This document shows positions 23,490 through 33,109 of a stretch of DNA of 64,000 nt, one piece after another. Each line of letters begins with the position of its first letter. Positions within the stretch are counted from its first letter, which is position 1. The position numbers were made by a program, and so were the translations under genes. Below the pieces are notes generated by a model, which ran no database searches, was not told where the DNA came from, and saw nothing but the letters and a program-made list of their open reading frames with translations. The DNA comes from an uncultured Prevotellaceae bacterium. GTDB lineage: Bacteria > Bacteroidota > Bacteroidia > Bacteroidales > Bacteroidaceae. The stretch lies in NCBI GenBank assembly GCA_900321965.1, contig ONYA01000001.1, positions 62,001 through 126,000 on the forward strand. Direction: 5' to 3'.

Positions 23490-25955
23490 TTATCGTTTAT
23501 AGGGTGATTCGTTCATCCAGAGATAGGAGGGTTTGTAACCGCCGAAGTCGACGACCACCTTCTCGAAGACGATGCCGGGATGACGGGGTCGGATGGTCAG
23601 CTCGTGGTCGCCGTCCTTGGCGACGCTGACGTCGACGGTCTTCTCTATGACGCGGCGGGCGACAGCGGGATAATAGTCGGAGTACATATAGGGCTGACGG
23701 TCGACCAGCGTCTTGTTCATGTTGACGGTCTGAGGGTCACTACCATCGAGGCTGACGGTGTACTCATGGCCGCCGACGTTGAGGAAGTCGAGCGTTGACT
23801 TCGTGACGACGTGTACGGTAGCCTTCTTGACACCGGCGGGCATCGTGAAGCGGTAGGTCAGTGCAGCATCGCCGACGGGCTGGGTGTAGGGCGTCAGTGC
23901 CACGGCACTGCGTGTGCGGCCGTAGTAGGGATAGACGCTCCACTGGGTGCCTGCCGGAGCCTTCGCACTGTAGTAGTGCTCGGCCTCGATGGAGACGTAG
24001 CCGGCAGAGGCTGCGAAGGTGTAGCCCGCAGGAGCGTCGGCAGCGACGGTGGTGGTACGGGGAAGCATATCGTGGCGGAAGTTGTCGTTCCACGAGCGAT
24101 AGCCGATGTGCTTCTGCGTCATGAAGCCATCCCACTTGCCGCCACTCATCACCTTGTTATAATGCAGGCAGAGCAGCGAGTCGCGCTTGAAGCAGCGGCT
24201 GACCTCGGCGGCCCATTCGTTGGCATCGGGGCTGCCAGCCTTGGCCAGATACTGGTTCATGGCCTGGGCATAGTACATATCGTAGAGGTTGGCCATAGCC
24301 TGCACGGGGAAGAGGACGAGCTGCCGGTAGAAATCGCGTCCTTCGGCAGGGATGCTGTCGTAGAGGCGCAGGGCGCGGCGCTCCAAACGGGCATAGTCGT
24401 CGGCCACCTGTCGCCACTCTCCCGTCTCAACGTTATAGGTCGAGGCGTCGAGCATCTCGGGCGTGACGCGGGCCATATACTGGCAGTTGCGGTTGTAGAT
24501 GTCGGCCACCTCCTTAGCCTGCTTGCAGCCCAGGGTGCGGCGGAAGAAGAGGGTGGTATGGCGTGTGACGTCCTGCATTGTGAATGTCTTCGGATTCCAT
24601 GCCATGTCCATAAACAGCTGTATGGGGTACTCCATCGGCTTGAGGTCGCCGACATTCAGAATCCACATGCGCTGTATGCCGTGGTCGTAGGCCAGCAACA
24701 GCTGCTCAAACATCTGCTGCGTCTGCGTGACGTTAATCCACTTCGTGTTGCGGGGAGCGCCCACGTAGTCGACGTGGTAGTAGATGCCCCAGCCGCCGGG
24801 GTGCTTCTTCTCCTGCGGTGTGACAGGCACGCGGCGGATGTTGCCCCAGTTGTCGTCGCAGACGAGCATGATGACATCGTCGGGCACGCGGAAGCCGGCG
24901 TCGTAGTAGTCCTGCACCTCCTTATAGAGCGCCCACACCTGTGTCGTCTTGTTAGCCGGGCGCCCCGTCACCTCCTTGATGATGCGGCGCTGGTTGTCGA
25001 CGATGCTCCTCATCAGGTCGACGTCGGTCTTGTCGCTCATCGCCTCATCGCCGTCGCCACGCATGCCGATGGTCACCATGTCCTCGGTGTCCTTCATGCG
25101 CTCGATACCCTCGCGGAAGAACCGGTCGAGGTTCTCCTTGTTCGTCCTGTAGTTCCAGGCGCCCCACTCCTTGCGGCGGCGGGCATACTCCTGGTGGTTG
25201 CGCGCCATCGGCTCGTGGTGGCTGGTGCCCATGATGACGCCCATGCGGTCGGCGGTCTTGCCGTTCTCGGGGTCGTCGGCATAGAACGCCCAGCCCCACA
25301 TGGCAGGCCAGAGCATGTTACCCTTCAGACGCAGGATAAGCTCGAAGACCTTCTCGTAGAAGCGGTGGTCGCCATAGCCTGTACCGAAGGTGTTCTTCAC
25401 CCACGACGTCAGACAGGGTGCCTCGTCGTTGAGGAAGAGGCCACGGAAGTCGACAGCCGGTTCGCCGTCGGTGTAGGTGCCCTTCATGAACCAGGCATTC
25501 TCGCGCTTGGTGACGGGGGCATCAGCCCACCAGTACCAGGGCGAAACGCCCAACTGGCTGCTCAGTTCGTAGATGCCGTAGACGGTGCCTCGGCGGTCGC
25601 TGCCGGCAATGACAATCTGGTTGCCGACATTGGTGATGATAAACTTCTCGCGCTTGCCCTTCAGGTCCTTCAGTTTCAGGCGGTCTATGGCGGGGTTCTT
25701 GCCGAGGGTGCCGATGAGGATGCTGGTTCCTTCGGCTGACGTGCCTGACGTGAGGCTCAGTCCTACACGCTGGAAGTCGGCCTGCAGGTTGGCGATGGCT
25801 ATCTTGACCGCCTCATAGTCCTGGTCGCTGAAGCTGACGGTGGCAGTGGCCAGCGGCAGCGCGTCGGCAACAGGCTTGAACGTGACGAAGCGGTCGGCAG
25901 CCTGGACGGCCGAGAGCTGTATCAGTACAGCGATGAATAACAGTATTTTCTTCAT
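23490..25955 (-). CDS. GH115 xylan alpha-1,2-glucuronidase (first copy)
   Basis: 821 residues with a signal peptide (about 1-19). GH115 landmarks are present: the N-terminal GSDRRGTVYGIYELS and SPWYWWADAP block (about 115-150), the RGLFLNDEAP segment near 170, a catalytic TIM barrel with MGTSHHEPM and MRGDGDEAM, and a C-terminal beta-rich domain. GH115 enzymes remove (4-O-methyl-)glucuronic acid from internal xylose residues. It is the last gene of the eleven-gene operon, ending at the terminator. It differs clearly from the second GH115 at 30637-33084, which suggests division of labour. No C-terminal sorting tail, so probably periplasmic. Confidence 0.93.
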   Translation of the reverse strand: MKKILLFIAVLIQLSAVQAADRFVTFKPVADALPLATATVSFSDQDYEAVKIAIANLQADFQRVGLSLTSGTSAEGTSILIGTLGKNPAIDRLKLKDLKGKREKFIITNVGNQIVIAGSDRRGTVYGIYELSSQLGVSPWYWWADAPVTKRENAWFMKGTYTDGEPAVDFRGLFLNDEAPCLTSWVKNTFGTGYGDHRFYEKVFELILRLKGNMLWPAMWGWAFYADDPENGKTADRMGVIMGTSHHEPMARNHQEYARRRKEWGAWNYRTNKENLDRFFREGIERMKDTEDMVTIGMRGDGDEAMSDKTDVDLMRSIVDNQRRIIKEVTGRPANKTTQVWALYKEVQDYYDAGFRVPDDVIMLVCDDNWGNIRRVPVTPQEKKHPGGWGIYYHVDYVGAPRNTKWINVTQTQQMFEQLLLAYDHGIQRMWILNVGDLKPMEYPIQLFMDMAWNPKTFTMQDVTRHTTLFFRRTLGCKQAKEVADIYNRNCQYMARVTPEMLDASTYNVETGEWRQVADDYARLERRALRLYDSIPAEGRDFYRQLVLFPVQAMANLYDMYYAQAMNQYLAKAGSPDANEWAAEVSRCFKRDSLLCLHYNKVMSGGKWDGFMTQKHIGYRSWNDNFRHDMLPRTTTVAADAPAGYTFAASAGYVSIEAEHYYSAKAPAGTQWSVYPYYGRTRSAVALTPYTQPVGDAALTYRFTMPAGVKKATVHVVTKSTLDFLNVGGHEYTVSLDGSDPQTVNMNKTLVDRQPYMYSDYYPAVARRVIEKTVDVSVAKDGDHELTIRPRHPGIVFEKVVVDFGGYKPSYLWMNESPYKR

Positions 25956-25974
25956 TGGGTTGCGGGTTAGTTGA

Positions 25975-28551
25975 TTATTGAATAGTCACGGTCGTTTTCT
26001 GCAGGTCGGCGTCGCGCGAGCTGTTGCCATAGAGCAGCTCATACTGTCCGGCCTTCGTGCGCATGGTGTTCGTCTCAGCATCCCAGAACTCGAAGCTCTT
26101 CTTGTCGAGCTTCAGGGCCACGGTAGCGGTCTGGCCGGCCTTCACGTCGACCCGTTTGAAGGCGCGCAGCGACTTCAAGGGGCCGTCGGGGTCCTGCAGG
26201 TTGCGGATGTAGAGCTGCACCACCTCCGAACCGTCGCGACGCCCCGTATTGCTGACGTTCACCGTCAGGGTGCCGCCATCAGCGGCAGCCTGCCATGAGC
26301 CGCCGTCGACGCGGAAGGTCGTGTAGCTCAGGCCATAGCCGAAGGGGAAGAGGGCGTCGTTGAAGTAGCGATAGGTGCGACCCTTCATCGAGTAGTCCTC
26401 ATAGCCGGGCAACTGGGCATCGTTCTTATAGAACGTCACCGCCAGTTTGCCGCCGGGGTTGTAGTCGCCGAAGAGCACGTCGGCAATGGCCGTTCCGCCC
26501 TCCTGTCCGGCATACCATGCCTGGACGATGGCATCGCAGGTCTCTGTCTCGGGCTGCAGGGCGATGCACGAGCCGGAGCAGTTGACGAAGATGACGGTCT
26601 TGCCAGCTTCCTTCAGGGCACGGAGGAAGTCGCGCTGCACACGCGGCAGTTCGATGCTCGTGCGGTCGCCACCCCGGAAGCCCTCGATGTCGACGGGCAT
26701 CTCCTCGCCCTCAAGGGCTGGCGATATGCCACCGACGAAGACCACCTTGTCGATACCCTTCAGCTGACGGATGACGGTCTGGTAGTCGATGGGCTGTTCC
26801 TTGGCCACGTTAATCTTCAGGTTGGCGTTGTAGGTATGGATATGCGAGAAGCGCACCTCGATGTTGTAGCTCTTGCCCTTCTCGGCCTGGATGGCCACGC
26901 GGTTGGGCGTCGTGCGCCAGGTGTGGTGGCGGAACTTCTGCTCGCCGTCGATGTAGAGTTCGAAATGACCGCAGCCTTCTACGTTGACCACGTATTCGCC
27001 GGCCTCCTTCGGTGTGAAGACGGTCTCGTACTTAGCCGAGAAGGCTTCGAGGTTGACGCCGGGGGCGAAGTTGTGCATACCGGCAGTCGTCACTGCCAGG
27101 GGCGTGGTGTAGTACTGCGTGGTGACGGGCTTGCCCTCCATCTCGCGGTTGTTCCAGAAGGTGCCCTTCAGGCCCTTCTTGCCGCCGAAGCTGCACTGCG
27201 ACGCCATGAGGCAGTCCATGACGCGGTCGTAGGTGAGGTCGCAGCCGGGGGCATAGAACAGTTTCTTCTGCTTGGCACGGATGCCGTCGAGAATGGTGAC
27301 GGTGTGGTTAGGCATACCGTTGTAGTTGCCCCACATCATCGGGGCGTTGTCGGCATTGGGACCGATGACGGCAATCTTCTCAGTACCCTTCTTCAGGGGC
27401 AGCACGTCGTTCTTGTTCTGCAGCAGGACGATGGTCTGACGCGCCATATTGAGCGACAGCTGGGCAGAGGCTTTGGTAGACATGGCCGAATAGGGGATGC
27501 GTGACCATTCCACCAGCGACGGGTCGTCCATCTCGCCCAGGTCGAAGCGGCCTTCGAGCAGACGGATGACGTGCTTGTCGACTTCGGCCTCGGTGATGAA
27601 GCCGCGACGCACAGCCTCCGGGATGCTACGGTAGGCATAGCCATAGCCGCACTCCACGTCGGTGCCGGCAATAGTGGCCTTGGCCGAGGCGTGGACGGGC
27701 GACGATGACGACTTGTGAGACTCATAGAAGTCGGAGACGGCACCGCAGTCGCTGACCACCAGGTACTGGAATCCCCACTCGTCGCGCAGAATCTGCTGCA
27801 ACAGGCGCTGTGAACCGCAGCAGGGGTCGTCGTCCAACCGCTGGTAGGCACACATCACCTCGCGCACCTTGGCATCCTGCACCAGCGTCTTGAAGGCCGG
27901 CATATAGGTCTCCCACATATCGCGGGGCGACACGTCGGTGAGGTTGGCCGTGTGGCGGGTGTACTCCGGACCGCTGTGTACGGCATAGTGCTTGGCACAG
28001 GCCCACAACTTGCGGTACTTCGACGTCTCGGGACCCTGCAGACCGCGCACCACCTGCACACCCATGACGGAGGTCAGGTAGGGGTCTTCACCGTAGGTCT
28101 CCTGTCCCCTACCCCATCGCGGGTCGCGGAAGATATTGACATTCGGCGTCCAGACGGAGAGGCTGTGGAACTTCTGGTCCTCACCGCCATTGAGCATACG
28201 CTGGTTGTATTGGGCACGGAACTCCGTGCTGGCCACGTCGAACACCTTATATAACAAGTCGGGGTTCCACGATGCAGCCATGGCCACGGGTTCGGGGAAG
28301 ACGGTGACGTTGTCCATATTGGCCGCCCCATGCAGAGCCTCGCTCCACCAGAAGAACTTCTTGATGCCTAAGCGCGGTATGGCGGGACTCTCGTCGAGCA
28401 TCAGCTGCGCCTTCTCGTCGAGCGTCAGGCGCGAGCAGAGGTCAATGGCACGCTCACGGGCCGACAGGGCGGGATTCTGATAGGGTGCCTTCTCGGCAGC
28501 AAAACCGCCGAAGACGGGGCTGAGCGCCAGCAATAGCAGTAATCGTTTCAT
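25975..28551 (-). CDS. GH3 beta-xylosidase with PA14 insert
   Basis: 858 residues from ATG 28551 (a GTG two codons upstream is possible). The signal peptide is about 1-20. The GH3 N-terminal barrel contains WWSEALHG, the nucleophile D268 (VVSDCGAVSD) and KHYAVHSGPE. The second domain is interrupted by a PA14-like insert at about 430-570 (FELYIDGEQKFRHHTWR), and a fibronectin-like C-terminal domain ends the protein. This matches the GH3 beta-xylosidases of P. ruminicola, which release xylose from xylo-oligosaccharides. Nine nt after the GH43 gene. No sorting tail. Confidence 0.93.
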   Translation of the reverse strand: MKRLLLLLALSPVFGGFAAEKAPYQNPALSARERAIDLCSRLTLDEKAQLMLDESPAIPRLGIKKFFWWSEALHGAANMDNVTVFPEPVAMAASWNPDLLYKVFDVASTEFRAQYNQRMLNGGEDQKFHSLSVWTPNVNIFRDPRWGRGQETYGEDPYLTSVMGVQVVRGLQGPETSKYRKLWACAKHYAVHSGPEYTRHTANLTDVSPRDMWETYMPAFKTLVQDAKVREVMCAYQRLDDDPCCGSQRLLQQILRDEWGFQYLVVSDCGAVSDFYESHKSSSSPVHASAKATIAGTDVECGYGYAYRSIPEAVRRGFITEAEVDKHVIRLLEGRFDLGEMDDPSLVEWSRIPYSAMSTKASAQLSLNMARQTIVLLQNKNDVLPLKKGTEKIAVIGPNADNAPMMWGNYNGMPNHTVTILDGIRAKQKKLFYAPGCDLTYDRVMDCLMASQCSFGGKKGLKGTFWNNREMEGKPVTTQYYTTPLAVTTAGMHNFAPGVNLEAFSAKYETVFTPKEAGEYVVNVEGCGHFELYIDGEQKFRHHTWRTTPNRVAIQAEKGKSYNIEVRFSHIHTYNANLKINVAKEQPIDYQTVIRQLKGIDKVVFVGGISPALEGEEMPVDIEGFRGGDRTSIELPRVQRDFLRALKEAGKTVIFVNCSGSCIALQPETETCDAIVQAWYAGQEGGTAIADVLFGDYNPGGKLAVTFYKNDAQLPGYEDYSMKGRTYRYFNDALFPFGYGLSYTTFRVDGGSWQAAADGGTLTVNVSNTGRRDGSEVVQLYIRNLQDPDGPLKSLRAFKRVDVKAGQTATVALKLDKKSFEFWDAETNTMRTKAGQYELLYGNSSRDADLQKTTVTIQ

Positions 28552-28560
28552 AAGCACTGG

Positions 28561-30603
28561 TTAGTTGATACGGAAGGTCTTGGTCTTGCCCTTATAGGTT
28601 GCCGTCACCGTGGCGCGACCCTCGACGACGGGACTGACAGAGAAGCGGACGTCGCTGACGTCGGACGTAGCCTTCAGCTTCGTGCCGGCACTGAGCGGAC
28701 CGTAGACCTGATAGGTCGTGGCATCCATCAGACCATTCTGGTTAGATGAGCGGATGGGCGTATCGGGAATGTTGAGCTTCTTGCCGTCGGCGGTGATGGT
28801 GACCTGAGGCACAACGGGAGCCTTGCTGTCGGCACCCTTCGTGAAACTGATGCCGTGGAGGTCGAACAAGCCCTGCGGACGCTGGGGCTGCTGCGGACGA
28901 CGGCCTGCCTGACCGCGCTGCGGCTGTTCGGGCTGACGCACCTCGGGACCTTCGGCCACGAGATAGATAGCGTGCTTGCCCGTGAGACCCTCGACGGCGG
29001 GAACGGGAGCATAGAACATCCTTGCCTGTCTGACGGCGTCAGCGGCAACATCGATGACACCGATTTCCTGACCCTTCCAGGGGTCGTCGAGCTTGATATG
29101 AATCTTGAAGGCACCCTTGCCGCCGGATGTCAGATAGAGACCGAGCGTGGTGTTGTCGCCCTTCTTAGCACCCTCGAAAGCCTTGCAGCCCTTGGTGTCC
29201 TTAGCCAGACCGCCGAAGCCGAAGTACTTGAAGCCGACGATGCCGCCGTTCTGAATGCCTGCCAGGTCCATGGAGTTGTTCCACACGTCGTGGTTGTCCT
29301 GCATCCACTGGTTGCTGCCCGGGCCATACATGAAGCAGGCCAGTCCGGCAGAATAATAGGCGTAGGGCGGCAGACCGAAAATCTGGAAACCCTCGCTGGT
29401 GACCTCGGCGCCAGTATAGGTGTTGCCGTCGGAAGCCTTAGCCGTCCACACGTTGTCCTTGGCAAAGGGGTCGTAGCCGGTGATGGTCACCTTACCACCT
29501 TTGGCCACAGGCTTCTTGTCCCACGTAATCTTCACGGGAGCCACCATAGCCTGACGGGCATTGCCGAAACCACGGGGCGGACGGTGGTAGAACACGTACC
29601 ACTGGCCGTTAATCTCCTGCAGCGAACCGTGCGTGTTATGGCCGCCATTGGTTGTGATGAGCTTGCCGCCGTCCTCGCCGGTCACCACGCCACGCGAGTC
29701 GACCAGCACGCCACCTGAACGCCAAGGACCGAGGGGCGTGTCGCCGAAGGCATAGCGCAGGGCGGAGTTGGTGTTGCCCAGACCATACTCCTTGCCGGAG
29801 TAGCCAGAGAACACCATGACGTACTTGTTGCCCACCTGACGGATGCTGGAAGCCTCGAAGAAGTTAAAGTCGAGCGGGTTCTGGCCCTTGTAGAGTGCCT
29901 TGTACTCAGAGCCAGCCTTGTCGAGCAGACGTCCGTCGTGACTGCTGGCAGGGATGAACGGGTCGATAAGCTCCGTACCGGGACGCTGCGAGTACATCGT
30001 CTTCTGGTCGAGCTCACAGGCTGTAGAGTGCTGGAAACCGTAGAACACGTAGGCACGGTAGCCGATGTTGTAGTCTTTGTCCTTCTTGTCGGTAATCTTC
30101 TCGATGAACACCGAGGGGTCGAAGTCAATGAGCGAACCGGGCAGGCACTGCGTGCCGTCCTCGGTGAGGTTCACCGGTGTGAAGGGACCATTGGGGCGGT
30201 CGCCCTTACAGACCATGGCGATGCGTCGCCAGCCGCGGCTGTGGGGATAGAGCCAGTAGGTCTTCTTGCCGGTGGCACGGTCGACGGTCTCGACGAGGTC
30301 GGGGGCAAACATCGTGTCCCACTGTCCATTGACATACCACGAGAAGATGGGGCCTTCGTCGCGCCACTGGCTGAGGTCCTCGACGGGAGCTGACCACATA
30401 CGGATGTCGGGACCGCAATAGGCCGAATACGTCACGTCGTGCGAACCGATGATGTAGGCACGCAACTTACCCGGCTGGTCGGGGTCTTCAAACACACGGG
30501 GTTCGCCGTCGGGCAGATGCTCCCACAACGGCAGGTAGGGGTTTTGTGCTGATGCTGACGAAACAGCGAAGAGCGCACAGGCTGCGAAAAGAAATTTCTT
30601 CAT
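28561..30603 (-). CDS. GH43 glycosidase with C-terminal carbohydrate-binding-like domain
   Basis: 680 residues, signal peptide about 1-19. Residues about 20-370 are a five-bladed GH43 propeller: the expected acidic residues lie in EPRVFED, MFAPDLVE and FFEASSIRQVG. The later part (about 390-560) looks like a beta-sandwich (CBM6-like), followed by a Pro/Gln-rich stretch (RQPEQPQRGQAGRRPQQPQ) and a last immunoglobulin-like domain. GH43 members are arabinofuranosidases or xylosidases; which activity cannot be told from motifs. It sits in the middle of the xylan operon. Confidence 0.88.
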   Translation of the reverse strand: MKKFLFAACALFAVSSASAQNPYLPLWEHLPDGEPRVFEDPDQPGKLRAYIIGSHDVTYSAYCGPDIRMWSAPVEDLSQWRDEGPIFSWYVNGQWDTMFAPDLVETVDRATGKKTYWLYPHSRGWRRIAMVCKGDRPNGPFTPVNLTEDGTQCLPGSLIDFDPSVFIEKITDKKDKDYNIGYRAYVFYGFQHSTACELDQKTMYSQRPGTELIDPFIPASSHDGRLLDKAGSEYKALYKGQNPLDFNFFEASSIRQVGNKYVMVFSGYSGKEYGLGNTNSALRYAFGDTPLGPWRSGGVLVDSRGVVTGEDGGKLITTNGGHNTHGSLQEINGQWYVFYHRPPRGFGNARQAMVAPVKITWDKKPVAKGGKVTITGYDPFAKDNVWTAKASDGNTYTGAEVTSEGFQIFGLPPYAYYSAGLACFMYGPGSNQWMQDNHDVWNNSMDLAGIQNGGIVGFKYFGFGGLAKDTKGCKAFEGAKKGDNTTLGLYLTSGGKGAFKIHIKLDDPWKGQEIGVIDVAADAVRQARMFYAPVPAVEGLTGKHAIYLVAEGPEVRQPEQPQRGQAGRRPQQPQRPQGLFDLHGISFTKGADSKAPVVPQVTITADGKKLNIPDTPIRSSNQNGLMDATTYQVYGPLSAGTKLKATSDVSDVRFSVSPVVEGRATVTATYKGKTKTFRIN

Positions 30604-30636
30604 AATCTTAAGGCTTATTTGTTATTGTTTCTTAAT

Positions 30637-33084
30637 TTACTGGTAGGTTATCTTCTGTATCATCTGTCCTGGGTCGACGATGGTGAGCGTCATGAAATGC
30701 TCGCGCCGTAACGCGTCGAGCGGTAAAGTCAGGACAAACTCCTTGCGGTTTTCAAGGACCTGCAGTTTCCACTTCGGTCCCCACTCCTGAAACTGATTCT
30801 CACAGACGACAGCCGGGCCGCGGTCGACACTGACGGCAAACCGGTTGCTGCGGTCGCGGGCCACCGGCCATAGGGGAACCACGGAGATGCAAAGCGACAC
30901 GGAGTCGGCACAGGCCGACGGGAGGGGAATGTCGATACTGCCCTTGGTGGAGAAGTCGAGAGGCTGGCCGAGCTGAAGGACTTGCCAGTCGGTGCCAATG
31001 CCTTCGAGCAGACGGAAGGGTGACTTCAATGCCACCTTGGCAAGGTCTACCTTACAGCGTAACTGCGGATGGAGCTGACCATCGGGCAGGCGGTAGGCAT
31101 CGGTGGGCTTATCGACAAGGGCAGGCATCAGGTGGTATTTGGCAGTATAGCCGGGAGGTATGGTTGAAATCATCTGGTTCCACTTGCCGTCGAACAGCGA
31201 GTTATACTGCTGGCGCAGCTGTTCAATCTGCTCGTTGGCATCCACAGACATGGCGGCATAGATGCTGCTACCCATCTCGTGGTTGGCCTGGGCATAGAGG
31301 AACTTGCGGTTCATCTGGCAGGCGGAGCGCACGGCATAGCCCAACAGCTCGAAAAGTGCCGGGCGCTGCTCGGGACGCAGGGAGCGCTCGACGCCATCGT
31401 AGACATGGCAGATATGCTCGTAGTCCAACAGACGCTTCTGGGCCGTTCCCGTCTCAAAGGAGAAATCAGTGTCGTGCAGCCGGTTATACTCCTCACTGTC
31501 CCACTCATACTCGTAGCCCATGAACTCGGGCTTACGGTCCCAGGCCAAGCGGTAATAGTGGTCGAGGATGAACTGGAACTGCGTGGTGAGAGACGGCACG
31601 CCGAAGAGGCTTGCCAACCACCGGGCCTGGTAGCCGTTCACATTGTCGTAGGAGAACGACGGGAAGTCGTAGGCCATATCGAAGAAGTGCTGCATCTCCA
31701 TCTCCATAGGTTTGATATCGCCAACGTTCAGCAGCCAATAGCGGTCGGCACCGGCGGTGTATGCCTTGAGCAATTCCTCGTACATCAGCATGGGAGGCGT
31801 CGTAGCTAACCACAGATTGTCGTGAGGCGTACCTAAATAAGAGAGGTGATAGTAGACACCACTGCCGCCGCTACGCCGCTGCTCGCTGCTGTTGCTCACC
31901 CGCTTCATATAGCCATAATTGTCGTCGGGCCATACGAGCGTGATGTCATCGGGGACGCGCAAGCCGGCATCGTAGATGTCGAGGGTTTCCTTGTAAGGAA
32001 CGAAAATCTGTGGCAGTTCTCCGCCCTTCTTGCCGGTATGTTTCAGGAGGATGGCGCGCTGCTGGTCAAACACCTTCTCCAGCGTCCGTGCACGATGCTT
32101 AGGATTGGTGCTGCCCTTCATGGCCTCATCATGGAGACCGCGAAGTCCCATGGTGTAGATGTTTTCATAGCCGGCAGCTTCCTTGACGCGGCTGTCGAAC
32201 TTCTGGAGAATCGTCTTGCTGTTGATCTCGTAGTTCCACTCACCGTCGCGCTGCTTGTCCCACTCACTGAGGGCGGCATTGTTGAACAGCAGAGGCTCGC
32301 AGTGGGAGGTGGTGATGATGATGCCAAAGGAGTCGCACACCACCTTGCTCTCAGGATGGCTGTAGAAGGCACCGGTACACGAGTGCATGGCGGGAGCCAA
32401 CATATTGGCCTTCAGGCGCAGCAGCAGTTCGCAGACACGGCTGTAGGTTCGCGGACCGATGTCGCCCAGTTCGCGCTCAAAATTTGTGGCTGCCCAGGGC
32501 TTCAATCCCCAGTCCTCGTCGTTGATGAAGATGCCACGGTACTTCACCGTCGGTGCCTTCGACACGTAGTCGGCATCGACGAAGAGCGACGACTGGCGGC
32601 GCACCGGAACGTCGGCCCACCAGTACCAGGGCGACACGCCCATCTCCTCGCTCAGCGTGAAGACGCCATAGGCCGCTCCTCGCCGGTCGCTGCCGACAAT
32701 CAGCAGCTGGCCGTCGACGACCTTGATGACGAAACGCTCCCAGGCACCACGGATGGCCGACACGTCGAGCTTGCCCTTCTTGACAAGCTGGTCGACGTAA
32801 GCATTATGGCCGAGGGTGGCGATGATGACAGCACCTTTCTGCCGTGAACTTTCAGCATGGCGCAGCACAGGCTTGACGCCCGTGACGCGCTGAACGTCGT
32901 CAGCCAGCAGTGCCGCCGACTTCTGCACCACCAGCGGTTCTTTGTCGGACACGACGATGGCTGCCACTTGCTGACCAGAGGCAAGGACAAAAGAGCCACT
33001 CTCGCTGCTGACCGCCAGATGGCTGGCAGCAGGGACGACGATACATGTCAACAAGAGGACTGTCAGGTGCAGGAGTCTGTTCAT
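30637..33084 (-). CDS. GH115 xylan alpha-1,2-glucuronidase (second copy)
   Basis: 815 residues, signal peptide about 1-21. It shares the GH115 layout with the copy at 23490 (GSDRRGAAYGVFTLSEEMG, SPWYWWADVP, RGIFINDEDWG, ITTSHCEPL, MGLRGLHDEAM) but diverges strongly elsewhere and in the C-terminal domain. Known GH115 enzymes differ in tolerance to neighbouring decorations, so two dissimilar copies in one operon suggest attack on different glucuronosyl contexts (inference). No sorting tail is seen. Confidence 0.92.
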   Translation of the reverse strand: MNRLLHLTVLLLTCIVVPAASHLAVSSESGSFVLASGQQVAAIVVSDKEPLVVQKSAALLADDVQRVTGVKPVLRHAESSRQKGAVIIATLGHNAYVDQLVKKGKLDVSAIRGAWERFVIKVVDGQLLIVGSDRRGAAYGVFTLSEEMGVSPWYWWADVPVRRQSSLFVDADYVSKAPTVKYRGIFINDEDWGLKPWAATNFERELGDIGPRTYSRVCELLLRLKANMLAPAMHSCTGAFYSHPESKVVCDSFGIIITTSHCEPLLFNNAALSEWDKQRDGEWNYEINSKTILQKFDSRVKEAAGYENIYTMGLRGLHDEAMKGSTNPKHRARTLEKVFDQQRAILLKHTGKKGGELPQIFVPYKETLDIYDAGLRVPDDITLVWPDDNYGYMKRVSNSSEQRRSGGSGVYYHLSYLGTPHDNLWLATTPPMLMYEELLKAYTAGADRYWLLNVGDIKPMEMEMQHFFDMAYDFPSFSYDNVNGYQARWLASLFGVPSLTTQFQFILDHYYRLAWDRKPEFMGYEYEWDSEEYNRLHDTDFSFETGTAQKRLLDYEHICHVYDGVERSLRPEQRPALFELLGYAVRSACQMNRKFLYAQANHEMGSSIYAAMSVDANEQIEQLRQQYNSLFDGKWNQMISTIPPGYTAKYHLMPALVDKPTDAYRLPDGQLHPQLRCKVDLAKVALKSPFRLLEGIGTDWQVLQLGQPLDFSTKGSIDIPLPSACADSVSLCISVVPLWPVARDRSNRFAVSVDRGPAVVCENQFQEWGPKWKLQVLENRKEFVLTLPLDALRREHFMTLTIVDPGQMIQKITYQ

Positions 33085-33109
33085 GGCTTTCAGGTGTTAA
33101 GACATCATT

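Noticed and set aside
23811..25739. Long plus-strand open frame of 642 codons opposite the GH115 gene
   Set aside because: It is the antisense shadow of a GC-rich gene whose minus-strand product has clear GH115 motifs; the plus product is repetitive in Val, Ala, Arg and His without domains.
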